Part shown: positions 34,998-47,341 of the stretch, piece after piece
Layout of the letters: every line of letters begins with the position of its first letter
Numbering within the stretch: position 1 is the first letter of the stretch
Assembly (NCBI RefSeq): GCF_030867095.1
Contig: NC_081833.1
Location: forward strand, 75,211,395 to 75,275,394
DNA from: Alligator mississippiensis
Taxonomy: Eukaryota > Chordata > Crocodylia > Alligatoridae
Direction of reading: 5' to 3'
DNA length: 64,000 nucleotides
Position numbers and translations under genes: made by a program
Notes under the pieces: model-generated
What the model was told of the DNA's origin: nothing
The model's database searches: none
Seen by the model: the letters and a program-made list of their open reading frames with translations, nothing else

Positions 34998-36437
34998 TCA
35001 CTCTGCCAGCGCAGGGGCAGGGACAGCAGCAGGGACAGCTCCTTCGGCCTCGGCCGGCAGCTTCTTGCGGGCATCCGGGGGCGGCCGGGGTGGGGGGTTG
35101 ACCGGGGGCTGCTTGATGGTGGTCCCCACCTGCGGGCGCTCCCGGGGCTTCTGCTCGATGGGCTGCCACTCCTCACCCCGCACGGCGGCCTGCGGAAGAG
35201 CCCGAGGGGGTTAGCAGAGAGGTTGCAACCCCACCCCCAGCAGGGAAAGGGTGCACCCCTTCCCACACACCCTCATGCACCCATTCTCAGGGCAGGTAAT
35301 GTTGAGTCCCTGTGCCACTACAACCTCTCGTGCAACCATTCTCTGCTGGCACCGTGGAAAAGGTGGGTGGGGAGGGAGGCAGTGCCCGGGACCTGCCGTA
35401 CCAGCAGCCTGGAAGGCAACCAAAGCAAGCCCAACTGCATCTCTGGCTGCCCGTGGACCTACCAGTAAGTAGATGGCGCTGGCGATGCCGAGGCAGGCCG
35501 TGCCCAGGATCGTGGCCAGGAGGAAGGCGGCTGGGACAGCGAGGCTGGGAGGACGAGAGAGGTGCTGGGCTCAGGCAGGAGCTGCGCATGGACCTGCAGG
35601 CTAGGGGCAAGCGTGGGCGGGGGTGTGCATGGGTGGAAGAGCGAAGGCTCATGTGCAATGTATGGCACACGGGCAGGAGGGAGCAAAGGCTCATAGGTAA
35701 CGCACAGACACACAGAGCCAAGGTTTGCAGGTAATGCGCAGCCCGGGCATGACGAAGACTGCCAGCAGCGTATGCAGCAGTGCTGAAATGCAGCCACCTC
35801 TGGGGGAAACGCCGGCTACCATGGGTGTGAACACAAGGCACCAGGGAGGTGAAGGGCAGGAAGCCGGGCGTCTGCTGAGCCCTGCCGTGCCAGGGCCACG
35901 CTGCCACGTGGACAGCAGGAGCCCAGCACAGCGCAGCACAGGCTGGCCTTGCTGCAGGCTGGGAGCAGGGGGGGCAGTGTCACAGCAGCTGCCCACGCAC
36001 ACCTGCAAGAGCTGCACCCACACTCAAAGAGAGGAGCTGCACAAATGCACCTGCACACAAACAAGAGCATGTGTGTGTGCTGACACACATACACGAGCTG
36101 TCCCCACACTTGCAGAGGAGCGGTGCATGCACACAAACGCATGGAGGAGCTGCACACCTACACGCACAACACCCAGACAAGAGCACACATGCACAGGAGC
36201 ACACACATGCATATGCAAAGGAGCTGTGCATGCACACACACATACAGAGGAGCTGCGCACCTGCACACACTACACCCAGACAAAAGCACACATGCACAGG
36301 AGCACACACAGGCACATGCAAAGGAGCTGTGCATGCGCGCACACATGCAGAGGAGCTGCGCACCTGCACACACAACACCCAGACAAGAGCACACACACAC
36401 AGGACCACACATAGGCACATGCACGCATGTGCGTGCA

Positions 36438-36472
<35 letters not shown>

Positions 36473-39400
36473 GAGCTGTGCACTGCGCACACAACACCCA
36501 GACAAGAGCACACATAGGAACACATGCACGCGCACATGGGCACATGCCCACAGCCTACACATGCACAGAGGAGCCGGACATGCACTTGCAGAGGGCCTAC
36601 ACATGCACACACATACACAGAGGAGCTGCACACCTGTGCACACACAACACCTGGACCAGAGCGTACACACATGCACACACATGCAAGCACACACACACAC
36701 GGGAGCTGTATATGCACACACGGAGAAGCTCATGCACACACTGAACCTGGACAACAGCACACACGCAAGAGCTGCACACGCACAGGAGCTGCGCATGCAC
36801 ACACAGACAAGACCTGCAGATGCACATCTTTGCGTGCACACAGGGGAGCTGCACATGCACACACACAAGCATGTACAGGAGCTAACTGGCACGACTCACG
36901 TGGCGTGCAGGATGGCCCGGACGTAGTAGTTCCTCGTGAGCGGCCCGAACACCTTCACCACGGCCGTCATATACTTCTGGCCCCTGCGTGGTGTCAGCGA
37001 GAGGAGGGGCAGAAAGGCATGAGCTTCCCCGGCATACCCCACAGCCCTCGCCCCCTCAGCCCCTCTGCCTGCAGCCCCCTGACCCTGCCCGGGGCCCAGC
37101 CGCACTCACCAGCGCTCCATGGTGGAGCCCTTTTTCCGCCTCCCGCGGGGATACTCCAGCAGGCAGATCAGGACACCGGCCGCGCTGCAGGGCTGGTTAA
37201 GGAAGATGGAGCCTCTCTGTGCCTAAATACCCTGGGCTCCAGGGCAGACCCTGCCCCTGATGCCACGAGGGGCTGAAGCAGACTTGTACCACCCAACCCT
37301 GCCCACGTGGGACCTCCTGGCAGTGCCCATGGCTGGAGCACCAGCCTGGGGCTATCCCCAGCCCCTCCAAGCCAGGATCTGACCCGTCCGGGGCCCGCAG
37401 GTCTGGGGAAGGATACATGGAATAAGCAGCGAACTGCCAGCCCTTGAACTGCCCTGCCACTGCCACGATGCCACCGGCCACGAGGACTGCCAGGAGAGAG
37501 CGAGGGATTAATGGGGTGGGGGGGTCCCCACAACACCCGGGTCCCACGCCGCTGCACGGATCCAGCCACGGTGCTGGGTGATGCCAGGGCTGGAGACACC
37601 CGGGAGGGGGGGGGGGGGGGCCTCTGCCGGGCCGTGTGCACTGCAAACTTGTCAGTGCACACACACACAGCCCCTCCTGCAAACACGCACACATTGCACG
37701 CACATGCCATAAGCACATACACACTACATATACACACATCGCAAGCACATGCATTACACAGACACTGTACATACACACTCACCCCCTGCAAGCACACATA
37801 TACACCACACAAACTACACATATGCACACTCCAAGTGCACACAAACCATGCACACATGCACACACACAAGTGCACATACACTGCACATACACCACACACA
37901 CACACACACAACTGCAAGCACATGCACACAAATCACAAACATACACTATATATATACTGCATACACACACACCCTGCAAGCACATAAACAAATCAAGCAC
38001 ACACTATGCATACACTACATACACACACACCCTGAAAGCACATACCACACACACACTACATGCACACATGCCCTGCAAGCACATACACATATCACAAGCA
38101 CACACTACACATACAACGCATATGCACACATCCTACAAGCACATACACACATCACAAGCACACACTACACACACACTGCATACACACACACCCTGCAAGC
38201 ACATACACACATCACAAGCACACATACACTGAATACACACACAACCTGCAAGCACATACACACATCACAAGCACACATACACTGAATACACACACAACCT
38301 GCAAGCACATACACACATCACAAGCACACACTACACACACACTGCATACGCACACGCCCTGCAAGCACATACGTACATCACAAGCACACACTACATACAC
38401 TGCATACACGCACACCCTGCAAGCACACACACACTGCACATAGCCTACACACACATGCTCACACACTGCACATGCCCACCCACACACAAGGCACATACAC
38501 ACACAATGCAAGCACTCACCACAAACACACATACACGCCCACCCCCAGCTGCAGCTCCCTCCCCCAGGGCATCACCAGGGCCCGGGAGGCTGCCATCAGC
38601 CTTCCTGGTAGCACCAGCCACAGGCCCGGGCGAGGCTGCGGTGCCAGGAAGCAGGAGCCCACAGGCACCGGTGGACGGTTGGCGCTGCTGGGGCTGTTCC
38701 ATTGCAGCCTCTGCTACAGCAATGGCTGTGGGCAGACGTGGTCCCAGCGACCTCAAGTCCACAGCTGTGGGGGCAGCCAGCCGGCCTGGGGGAGAGCGCC
38801 TGGGTGTGCATCCCCTCCAGGATGTCCTCCTGGGGCAGCTGTGCTAGTGCCACGTGCGGGTGACTGGCACTGCACAAGTCCAGCCTTCATCCAACGTGGG
38901 CAGGAGACACCTCCAGTTATCCAGGACCCCTGAGCATGGTGACAGGGATGGAGCTGAAAGCCCAGGTCCCACAGCAGGACATCCCCAGCGGGGACCCAGA
39001 GCTGCCAGTCTGCGCCCAGCTTCATCTGCACCCAGCGCCAGGGTCTGCAGCACGTCCAGGCTCCTCTCTGGGGCCAGCTTGGCCAGGAAGGCGGCCGTGT
39101 CGGGGTCAGGCTACTGCCAGACCAGCACCTATTGCACTGGTGACCCCAGTCTGGCACGGTCCCCTTGGGCACCGCCTGGGCCGTGCAGCCGCAAGGCAAG
39201 GAGGTCAGCTGGGCATGGCCTTTCCAGCTGGGCTGCTTGGGCTTAGACACGATGGATGTGATGTGCCCCCGGGTGGGTTTTGAGTGCAGTGTAAGCTGGC
39301 CGGGCTCCCTGGCTTGCTCAGGGACAGCCCACGCCTCGCTCACCCTGTCCATCGCATGGTTTGAACGTGGTGCCAGCACAAGCTGGGGGGCAGAAGGGGA

Positions 39401-40342
39401 AGGAAGAGCTTTTGGGCCTCCTCCTGCTTACCCCAGCATGCAGGGAGGAGCAGCTGGGAAAGCCCTGAGACAGGGGCACAGCTGGGCGTGCTCAAAGTGA
39501 AACCTGCACTTCCCCCTGCCCCCGCACAGGCCCTGGGGCTGCAGCGCAGGGGGCGTGGGTGCAGAAACCCGCCCAGGTGGAAGCCAAGTGCCCCTGAGCT
39601 CCCGCCTGGGGGCACGGAGAGGGGCAGGGGCAGGGCTGCTGGCGACTGCTGCAAATGCGGAGCAGCCCCAGCTCCTGGATGAAGGAAAAGGCTCCCCAGG
39701 ATCCGGGGGAGCCCAGATCCCGGTTCCTGGGGGCGTCTCCGGGCCCTGCCCAGGGCCACAGGCTGTGGGGGCGGCTGGGCGCTGCGCTGAGCTTTCTTCC
39801 CCATTTCAGCCAGGCACTTCCTCAAAGCCGGGGCCGGGGCCCAGCTCCATGGGGCAGGGGGCATGCAGGGCCGTGGAGACCTCCCTCTCAAGCCACTGCA
39901 GCCCCCAGCCTGGCCCCCCTGCCCATCTCCCCGGCACCTCCCCAGCCCCCCGCACCCCCCAGCCTGCCCAGCTGCCCCAACCAGCCCCAGCCCTGCCCCC
40001 CTGCCCCTCTCCCCTGCACCCTGCACCCCCCCCAGCCTGCCCCCAACCAGCCCTGCTCCCTTGGCCCCCAGCCTGCCCAGCTGCCCCCCAACCAGCCCCC
40101 AGCCCTGCTCCCAAGCCTGTACCCTGCACACCCCCAACCTACCCCTTTACCCCCTGGGCCCCTGCCCCCCAGCCAGCCCCCAGCCCTGCTGCCTTGCCCC
40201 CAAGCCTGTACCCTGCACACCCCCAACCTACCCCTTTACCCCCCGGGCCCCTGCCCCCCAGCCAGCCCCCTGCCCCCCACTCACTGAGGCCGGAGGCCAG
40301 CGCCTGCTCGTTGGCCCACATGGCCCACTCGATGCCCCCCAT
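34998..40342 (-). CDS. CYBA: Cytochrome b-245 light chain (p22phox)
   Basis: The membrane partner that stabilises NOX1-4 and docks p47phox. Coding exons on the minus strand are 40342-40285, 37486-37417, 37184-37110, 36983-36900, 35544-35463 and 35189-34998 (TGA). All are GT-AG with continuous phase, giving 186 aa against 195 in human. The N-terminus [18 protein letters not shown] is nearly human. Further blocks are [33 protein letters not shown] (His94 keeps human numbering) and [20 protein letters not shown]. The proline-rich p47phox-binding segment [11 protein letters not shown] occupies residues 150-160 with Pro156 kept. After ARKK the tail is Ala/Pro-rich and ends PALAE, so it is shorter than in mammals and lacks the VTDEVV end. 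Identity is certain. Confidence 0.97.
36000..36890. repeat. Minisatellite, about 103 bp unit, in CYBA intron 4
   Basis: Repeated 'gaggagctgcgcacctgcac', 'acacccagacaagagcac' and 'gcaaaggagctgtgcatgc' blocks recur near 36,145, 36,248 and 36,351. They degrade into CA-rich sequence up to exon 4 (36,983-36,900). Frames across it encode Cys/Val- or His/Thr-rich artefacts. Confidence 0.85.
37655..38530. repeat. CA-rich minisatellite, 50-58 bp unit, in CYBA intron 1
   Basis: The unit is 'cctgcaagcacatacacaca' followed by 'tcacaagcacac' and 'tacactgaatacacac' variants. It is repeated more than ten times, most regularly from 38,070 to 38,430. It is flanked on the left by a G12 run near 37,607. Confidence 0.88.
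39880..40275. repeat. C/CCAGCC-rich minisatellite next to CYBA exon 1
   Basis: 'ccagcctgcccagctgcccc' words fill the first half. A 90-bp unit containing 'aagcctgtaccctgcacacc' then 'caacctacccctttacccc' is duplicated at about 40,111 and 40,201. The CYBA sense strand is G-rich here, with many GGGG runs that could form quadruplexes in nascent intron 1. Confidence 0.8.
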
Positions 40343-40375
40343 GCCCGGCGGACGCCCCTGGACACACTGTAGCAG

Positions 40376-40425
40376 CCACTTCCGAGATGGCAGGCTCCCG
40401 GCCCCGCCCCCTGCTTTGCATAATC
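40376..40425 (-). promoter_or_regulatory. CYBA: CYBA proximal promoter: ETS-like, GC-box and C/EBP-like sites
   Basis: On the minus strand CGGAAGTGG (40,385-40,377) lies some 35 bp before the ATG, followed upstream by GGGGCGGGG (about 40,400-40,410) and ATTATGCAAA (about 40,423-40,414). ETS/PU.1 and C/EBP factors drive phagocyte genes, which fits CYBA. There is no TATA box. Site use is inferred. Confidence 0.45.
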
Positions 40426-41475
40426 CACGCCCCCTTCCGGGCTGGCCCCGCCCCCAGGCCTGCCCCCAGGCTCTGGGTTCCCAGCAGCCAGGAAGGTCCG
40501 CCCCCCCCCCCCCGGCAAAGGGGGCTCCCAGGCCCTACTGCCTCCAAGGGGAAACTGAGGCACGGAGGGGCAGGAGCCCAGGCCCGTTCCTGGACCCTGA
40601 CGGGGCTGCCCGTCTCCTCCCCGCTGGGAAAAGGGCCAAGAACCAAGCGCCCAGGGAAGGGCCTGAGAACCAGTGGGGGGAAACTGAGGCACAGCGCGTG
40701 CAGGGACTTGACCAAGAGCAGCACGCTTGTCGGTGGCAGGGAGAGGCTAGAACTCGCGTCCCCTGCTCAGGATCCAGCCCAGGCCTGCAGGTGTGCCCTC
40801 CCCAGGCAGGGATTTGTACCCACTGTTCAGACCAGCCCCTAGAAAGCCCCTGAGGACGGGGAGGCTTTCTCCTCCGCCCCGTGCTGGGCCTGGACTCTGC
40901 AGCCCCCACGTGCAGGCTCGGAGCCGCTCACACGTGGCACGACAGCAGCCAGAGAGACCCCAGGCGCAGGGGAAGGAAAATCCCGAGCCCTGCCCAGAGC
41001 TCACAGGGGGCAGACGTCCGAGCTCGCCACGAAAGCGCATGCGGCAGCGAGCCCTGCTACCACTACAGGACACGGCCAGTCAGCCGCAGCTTCCTCAGAA
41101 AGGCAGCTGCTTCTGGGGTGGAGCCCGGCAGCGACCGCACGCTCCGGCCAGCAGCAACTCTCCTCTCTTTGTAAAAGAGGAAGGACGTGGACAATAAAAC
41201 AGCCGCACCTGGAGCGGCCCGGACGAGGCAGCGGGGCTGTTCCCAACACCGGGTAGGTGGCCCCAGGACTCGAACAACCTGCTCCGCTCCCATAGAGGCA
41301 GGGAGGAGGCAGGCGGGAAGGGAGCAGCAGAGGTCACAGCTCCTGCAACCCGGGCCGGAGGCAGGATCAGCGCTGTGCAAGCCACCCCGGACCCCTCCAT
41401 CACCTAAACTCTCCACCCCCCTCACCCTGGCAGGGTATCAGGAAGGAAAGCCGAGGCAGGCTGGGGTCAGAGCCA
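40426..41475. other. CYBA-MVD intergenic region with MIR fragments
   Basis: Two reverse MIR pieces ('gggaaactgaggcac' at about 40,548 and again at about 40,678, the latter followed by 'acttgaccaagagc' and 'agaactcgcgtcccc') are visible. The rest is unique GC-rich sequence. An AATAAA on the plus strand near 41,192 has no plus-strand gene before it. Confidence 0.55.
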
Positions 41476-41481
41476 TCTATT
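41476..41481 (-). terminator. MVD: Candidate MVD poly(A) signal (variant AATAGA)
   Basis: No canonical AATAAA or ATTAAA is found on the minus strand between the MVD stop and about 41,100. AATAGA in 'gctgaatagatggc', 430 nt past the stop, is the best variant seen. Confidence 0.3.
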
Positions 41482-41911
41482 CAGCGCCACACGCAGCAGC
41501 TACGGCAGGGGGACGGCTTTGGAGCAGAGCCCAGCGAGGCAGCAGTGCCATCCTGCACCCCGGGGTGCCTCTGGGGCCTGCCTTGGACACCGCTTGGACT
41601 GGGCGCCTTGGAGCTGTGCTGGTGCCGGGCATCAGTCCATCTCCTTGCAGACGAGGAGTCCGGGCAAGGGCAAGGCACACTGGCTGGCAGCACTGGGGCT
41701 GCCTCCTCCGTGGCGGCACCGGCTCCCAGGAGGGGCTTTGGCAGTCTCCTGTGTGGACACCAGGCAGCGGCGGGGCCGGAAAGCATCTTCCGCAACACAG
41801 GTCACTTCATAGACACTCCTTCACTTTGGCGCTGGGTGCAGAGCCCCCCGAGTCCTGCCCGGCTCTCCCGAGAGCCAGCTCCTGCCCGGCCCCAACCCAC
41901 CCGTGCTGTGC

Positions 41912-44900
41912 TCAGCGTGGCTCTCCCGGGGCAGCTGCCGAGGCGCTCCGGAGGGGCAGCCCATCCGGTCCCAGCAGGTGCAGGCTGGGGTCTTCCAGGA
42001 GCTGGGGGCCCGGTCCCGGCTGTAAGGGAACAGAGACACAGGGGACAGATGAGGACGCTAGAGCCAGGTCCACATGGGTGCGGCGAGGATTTGTCTACAC
42101 TAGAGCGAGGTGGAGGACTCCAGGCATGTGCACAGACGGAGGGGTAGGTCATTCGAGCAGATGGACCTGGCTGTTTCATGTGCTAATGACCCACCCTCTA
42201 TCATCCCCTGCTATTGTGGGCCTATTGTGTCCAACCCCTGGGGACACGCTCACAGCTGCCTGGCGCAGACTTCTGCTCACACGCCGGACCCATGGCCAGG
42301 AGCCCCGAGAGCCCCCGCCTGCTTCCTCTTTCTCCATGAGGCAGCAAGACAGCCGTGTCACCCCACCTCAAAGCCCTGCACAGCCAGGCCTGGGGCGGAG
42401 GGGCTCATCCTGGCGCCTTGCAAGGAGTGCACCCCAGGGCTGGAGCGGGGCAGAGCCCCTGCTTCACACCCCCAAGTCCCATGTGAGGCCTGGGCCTGAA
42501 TGAGACCCTCTAAGCACAGTGCAGGCAGCAAGGAGTGGGTCAAAGCCCTGCAGTGCCCTGCACCGCCCGCTCCATGCCCACAGCCCCCACCCCTACCTGG
42601 GTGTGCAGGATGTACCGGATGGCTCCTGGCACCGGCTCCAGCACCACGGCGGACTGCAGCTCCTCCGAGAGCACGGCCGGCCCCACCGGCAGCCCCTGCA
42701 GGAACCTGGGGCAGAGGGGATGCGTCAGCCCGTGGTCCGAGTGGGGCAGGGACAGGCCTGGCTGGAGAGTCAAGGGGGGCCTGGTGCCCCTTCCTCTCAC
42801 CCCACTCCCCCCAGCCCAGCCCAGCCCAGCCCCTCAACCCACCCGGCCACGTGCCCACATACTGGTCTCCGTTTGACTCTGGGGGGAAGCTGCGCTTCAC
42901 CACCTCCACGAACTCATCCACAGTGTCCTCCAGGGTGAAGATCACAGCGTTGGGGCCAGCATCAAAGGTGTAGGCCACCTACGGCACAGTGGGCATCCTC
43001 AGAGCTGCCCCCCACCCCCTGGCCACACCTAACACTGCCATCCTGGCCTGGCACAGGCTTTGCCAGCCCAGGGTACATGTCCATGGCACCAGGCCCCACG
43101 GCCCTCTATCACCAGGGCATGGAGCACACATTAGTAAGAGGAGGGAAAGGGCTGGGCACACGCACACGTATCCCAGCCTCCAGGACAGCTCCGTGCACCG
43201 CTGCACGGCCCAGAGGGAGCCCACGTACCTTGGTGGCACCATGGTGTGTGTTGAAGCGGTGGGCCAGGGCAATGACACGCCGCGACACATCGGTGAGGTA
43301 GAAGATGGGTGGGAAGGTGTCCAGGCAGGTGGCGTGGAACTGGTTGCTGTCCTGCATGGTGAGTTGCCCAAAGCCCTCGAAGTCCCGCTGCTGGATGAAC
43401 CGCACCATCTGGGCCATGCGCTCGGGCACCACGGCCTCTGCACGGTGCTGCAGCAGGGACACGCAAACGGTCACGGGGTGGAGGGGCACCCTGCCTCTCC
43501 TCTTCCCCAACAAGGACTCGTGCAACCCCAGGGGCTGTGGCTCTAGCTAGCCCTACCCCCAGGCCTCATGCACAGCCTTGGGAATGGCACAGGCCCCATC
43601 TGGAGACACTAAGGAGCAGCTGTGAGGGTGGGCACAGCCCCAGGCAGCTGGAGGAGAAGCACTCAGTCCCACCCCGCTCCCTCCAGGAGCTGCCCCCTTG
43701 TCACGGTCACACCATAGCCCTGCCGTCGAAGGGGCTCAGGCACCACTGGACTTTGGACACAGCCAAATAAATCCCCCCCAGCTCCAAAGCCGTGGCAGGA
43801 CTTGCTGGGACCAGGACCGGGATCAGAGCAGGTGTTTGGGCTGCTCCAGCTGGGTCTGTACCCACAGTCCTACAGCAGCACTAGAAAGCAGAGAGGCAGG
43901 GAGATCCCAGCCCCGACCTGGGGGCAGCAGGGAAACCCTACATGCCAGGAGCTGGCTTGAGGGATTTGGGGGCGAGCCCAGATGCCAGCCGCTCCCCAGC
44001 CCCTGATGCATCAGCAGTGCTGAGAGCTTGAGAGTGGGAGAAACACCCACCCCCTCCACCACCACCCTGGGGCTTGGAGAGGGCCCGCTTCCTACCTTCA
44101 GCAACGGGCTGGTGTCCACGCTGGTCTGCATCCCTGCCGTGCTGCCCACGGGCTTCTTCTCGGCGCTAACCTGCCACAGGGAGAAGGATGGAAAGTGTCA
44201 GGCACGAGCGCCCATCACAAGGCAGGGCCCTGCGGGTGCCCACCACCTCCCCCTCGAGGTTCCTCCGTCTCATTCACGGTATCCTCATGGCAAAGCCGCC
44301 CACAGCGCAGCGGGACCAGGGCTGTGCGGGGCAAGCACGACTTGCAGAGAAGCCAGGCATCCCAAAGGATGCCCTGCTCTAATCACTGCTCCAGCGCTAG
44401 GAGCAGCCCCAGGAGCCGGGACTCCTGGGCTCTCTGCCCCGCTGGTGCCTGGCGGTCAAGCTGGAGCCCCATTGCTCCCTACCCACCACCCCCCCGCCCC
44501 ACTCACCACCAGGATGAGGACTCTCAGCTGAGGCCAGTGGGTCTCGGGCATCACCTGCTGGGCGACGCTGTCCTTCCCGTCCGGGCGCTCCCCCATGAGC
44601 CACTGCACGAAGCCCCCGGAGAGGCTGCGGCAGGCGCTGCCCGAGCCCTGGCGCGCAACCTCCGAGAGGTCCCCGTCGGCGCCGTACAGCCGGGCCAGCG
44701 TGTACACTGCAGGGTGGGATACAGGGGGGCAGGGAATCAACCACATCCAGCCCCCAGGGCCCAATGCAATCCTCCCCCCCCCCCGATCCCAGGGTCCACA
44801 GGAGAGCGTCTCTGCCCCCGTAGCACAGTGGGGAGAATGGGAAGATCGCAGCACCCCCATCATGGGCGCCAGGAGCAGCCCAGTGCCACACTCACCGAGG

Positions 44901-47310
44901 CAGGCGTACCCTGCCGCTGAGGACGCCAGGCCGGCCGCCGTGGGGAAGTTGTTGACGGAGGCGATGTGCAGCTTGTAGGTCAGGTTGAGCGGGGCCGTGT
45001 CACCCTCGCTCCCGCTCCGGCGCTTTCGGGCCAGACGGCGCACTGCGGGCACAGCGGGGTGGGCCATCAGCAGGCATCAACCTTCCCTGGGGTGGGGGGG
45101 GATCTGCCCCTCCAGCTGCCCCAGACAGGGACACCCCCCACCCCATCCTGCACCCTTAAACCAAAGCCTCGTGATGCTCCAAGACACCGGTGGGCATTTT
45201 AACCACCTCATTGCAATGGGGGAAACCGAGGCACAGCAGGAACACGGGCCAGGAAGGAGTCCACAGTCCGCAGAGCAGCAAGGACAGGGCCAGGGCCATT
45301 GAGTGAGTCAGTGGCAGAGCTGGGAATGGCACCCTGGGCACTCTCCTGTGCACTGAGCGCACATACAGCCTGGTAGGGGGGTGGGCACATCCCACAGAGC
45401 ACCCAGGGACCTGGGGCAGAGCTGGGTCCCTTCATGCCCACCAGGGCTGCCACCTTGTAGTCCTCCCTGCTCAGCTCCCGGCCCCATGCTACAGCCCGAG
45501 GCAAGGAGAAGGACTGGATGGGGTCCCCCCTTAAAAGTAGATTCAGCAGCAAGAAGTGGGGGTGCCAGCCAGGGACCAGCCCTGCGCCTGCCCCAGCCCC
45601 GCCAGCTGTGCCCCCTGCCCCCCGGGGGCACTCACTCTCCCGCAGGCAGTTCTGCAGGCGCGGGTGGGTGATGTCGGCCTCCTCCCCGTTCAGCCACAGC
45701 CGGTCCTCCTTGAAGTCCCTGCTGATGGCAGCCGTGGTCGTGGTTTTCAGCTGCGAGGAGAGAGCAGACGCTGAGCTGAGGGCAGCCAGGGGCCGGCTTC
45801 ATGGCTGGCATCACCCCAAAGGCCTCCACGGGGCAAGGGGGTGGAACGGGAGCCTGGGGTTACTTCAATGCAGCCCGGTGCTAGGCGCTGTACAAACAAG
45901 GATACAAGGCTCAGGAGAGAGCCCAGGCATCCCACAGCTCGGCTGGGCACGCATGCCCCGCGTGTACCAACCTGGTCCTGGTTCAGGGTGACGCTCAGTG
46001 AGGAGTTAATGGGCAGGATCAGCTCGTTGTCCCGCTTCCCCCCTGCAAGAGAGGGCACCGGCTGAGTGGGCACCACGGCAGCACCCGCAGCTCCCCACCC
46101 TCAGGCCGGGCCAGTCTCCAGCCCCATGAGCGTAGGGGCGAGACCGGCCGGGCCCTCGAGGGCTGGGGCTCGGCTCATGCTGTTCTCCGAGCACACAGCC
46201 CCGCCCCAGGAGGCACAGCACCTTCCCGGCACCCTCCCGTTCCCACGGCCCCCGCCCAGCTCAGCCTCTGCGTGGAGGGGGGCAGCCCCACAGAGCCCCG
46301 CTGCGCACAGGGCAGGGTCTCAGCCCTCGCCCAGCGCAGAGCCAGCCCCCCCGACAGCCGTGGCACCCACAGCTCTGCCCTGCGGCATGGGACGAGCAGT
46401 GCTGCACTGCCCACGCGTCGGCTTGCAATGCCCGCAGGCTGCTGCACCGCGCTTGCAACATGGCTTTGCCAGTGCGCTGTCGCACTGCACTTGCACCACT
46501 GCATTGCCCATGAGTGGTTGCACTGCTCGTACACCATTGCACCCACCACCTACCTGCACTGCACGTGCACCCCGCACCTACCTGCATTGCCTGTGCACCC
46601 TTGCACCCCCCACCTACCTGCACTGCACATGCACCCTTGCACCCCCCACCTACCTACATTGCACGTGCACCATTGCATCCCCCACCTACCTACATTGCAC
46701 ATGCACCCTTGCACCCACCACCTACCTGCACTGCACGTGCACCCCCCACCTACCTGCACTGCCTGTGCACCCTTGCACCCCCCACCTACCTGCACTGCAC
46801 GTGCACCCTTGCACCCCCCACCTACCTACATTGCACGTGCACCCTTGCACCCCCACCTACCTGCATTGCCCGTGCACCCTTGCACCCCCCACCTACCTGC
46901 ATTGTCCGTGCACCCTTGCACCCCCCACCTACATACATTGCACATACACCATTGCACCTCCCACCTACCTACATTGCACGTGCACCCTTGCACCCCCACC
47001 TACCTGCATTGCCTGTGCACCATTGCACCCCCCACCTACCTGCACTGCACATGAACCCTTGCACCCCCCACCTACATACACTGCCCATACACCATTGCAC
47101 CTCCCACCTACCTACATTGCACGTGCACCCTTGCACCCCGCCACCTACCTGCATTGCCTATGCACCATTGTACTGCCCACCTACCTACATTGCACGTGCA
47201 CTCTTGCATTGCCCACCCCGCTGCCCTGCCCGGCACTCACAGTACTTGATGACAGCGATGTTGACGGGCGCGGTGCAGGTGACCCTGCAGCACACCTGCT
47301 CCCCGGCCAT
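41912..47310 (-). CDS. MVD: Diphosphomevalonate decarboxylase
   Basis: The enzyme converts mevalonate 5-diphosphate plus ATP to isopentenyl diphosphate in sterol and isoprenoid synthesis. It is a GHMP kinase-fold enzyme. Coding exons (minus): 47310-47241, 46042-45972, 45750-45636, 45042-44896, 44706-44507, 44170-44096, 43447-43229, 42978-42863, 42705-42597 and 42019-41912 (TGA). Phases are continuous, giving 409 aa against 400 in human. Motifs in order are [16 protein letters not shown] (N-terminal active site), INSSLSVTL, the nucleotide loop [12 protein letters not shown] (119-130), GSGSACRS with Arg161, [15 protein letters not shown], and TFDAGPNA with catalytic Asp305, both at human numbering. 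The C-terminus has LLGPDGLP and then an Ala/Ser tail ([11 protein letters not shown]) that differs from mammals. Intron 3 holds a MIR copy, and intron 6 (44,095-43,448) appears empty. Identity is certain. Confidence 0.97.
45205..45335 (-). repeat. MIR SINE in MVD intron 3
   Basis: 'gggggaaaccgaggcacagc', 'gggccaggaaggagtcc' and 'gagtcagtggcagagctggg' follow the reverse-orientation MIR consensus. Confidence 0.65.
46536..47214. repeat. 19-copy, about 37-bp minisatellite in MVD intron 1
   Basis: Units of the form 'cacctacctgcactgcacg' plus 'tgcacccttgcacccc' recur about every 36 bp from 46,547 to the splice-proximal end at 47,214. I count 19 CACCTAC starts, with gcact/acatt and tgcc/tgca variants. 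Because most units are 35-37 bp, frame wanders, and a 521-codon plus-strand frame that crosses it is an artefact. It ends only about 25 bp from the donor of MVD exon 1. Confidence 0.93.
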
Positions 47311-47341
47311 GCTGAGCCCCACTGCCTGCTGCGCCGCCCTG

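Noticed and set aside
36000-38530. Regular direct repeats considered as CRISPR-like arrays
   Set aside because: Units are contiguous minisatellites without unique spacers, in a vertebrate intron.
39555-40853. 432-codon Pro-rich plus-strand frame
   Set aside because: Crosses a C-rich minisatellite and antisense CYBA exon 1; no conserved domain or splice support.
41192-41197. Plus-strand AATAAA as a gene end
   Set aside because: No plus-strand gene precedes it; both flanking genes are on the minus strand.
41187-42503. 438-codon plus-strand frame
   Set aside because: Antisense to the last MVD exon in GC-rich DNA, low stop density, no family resemblance.
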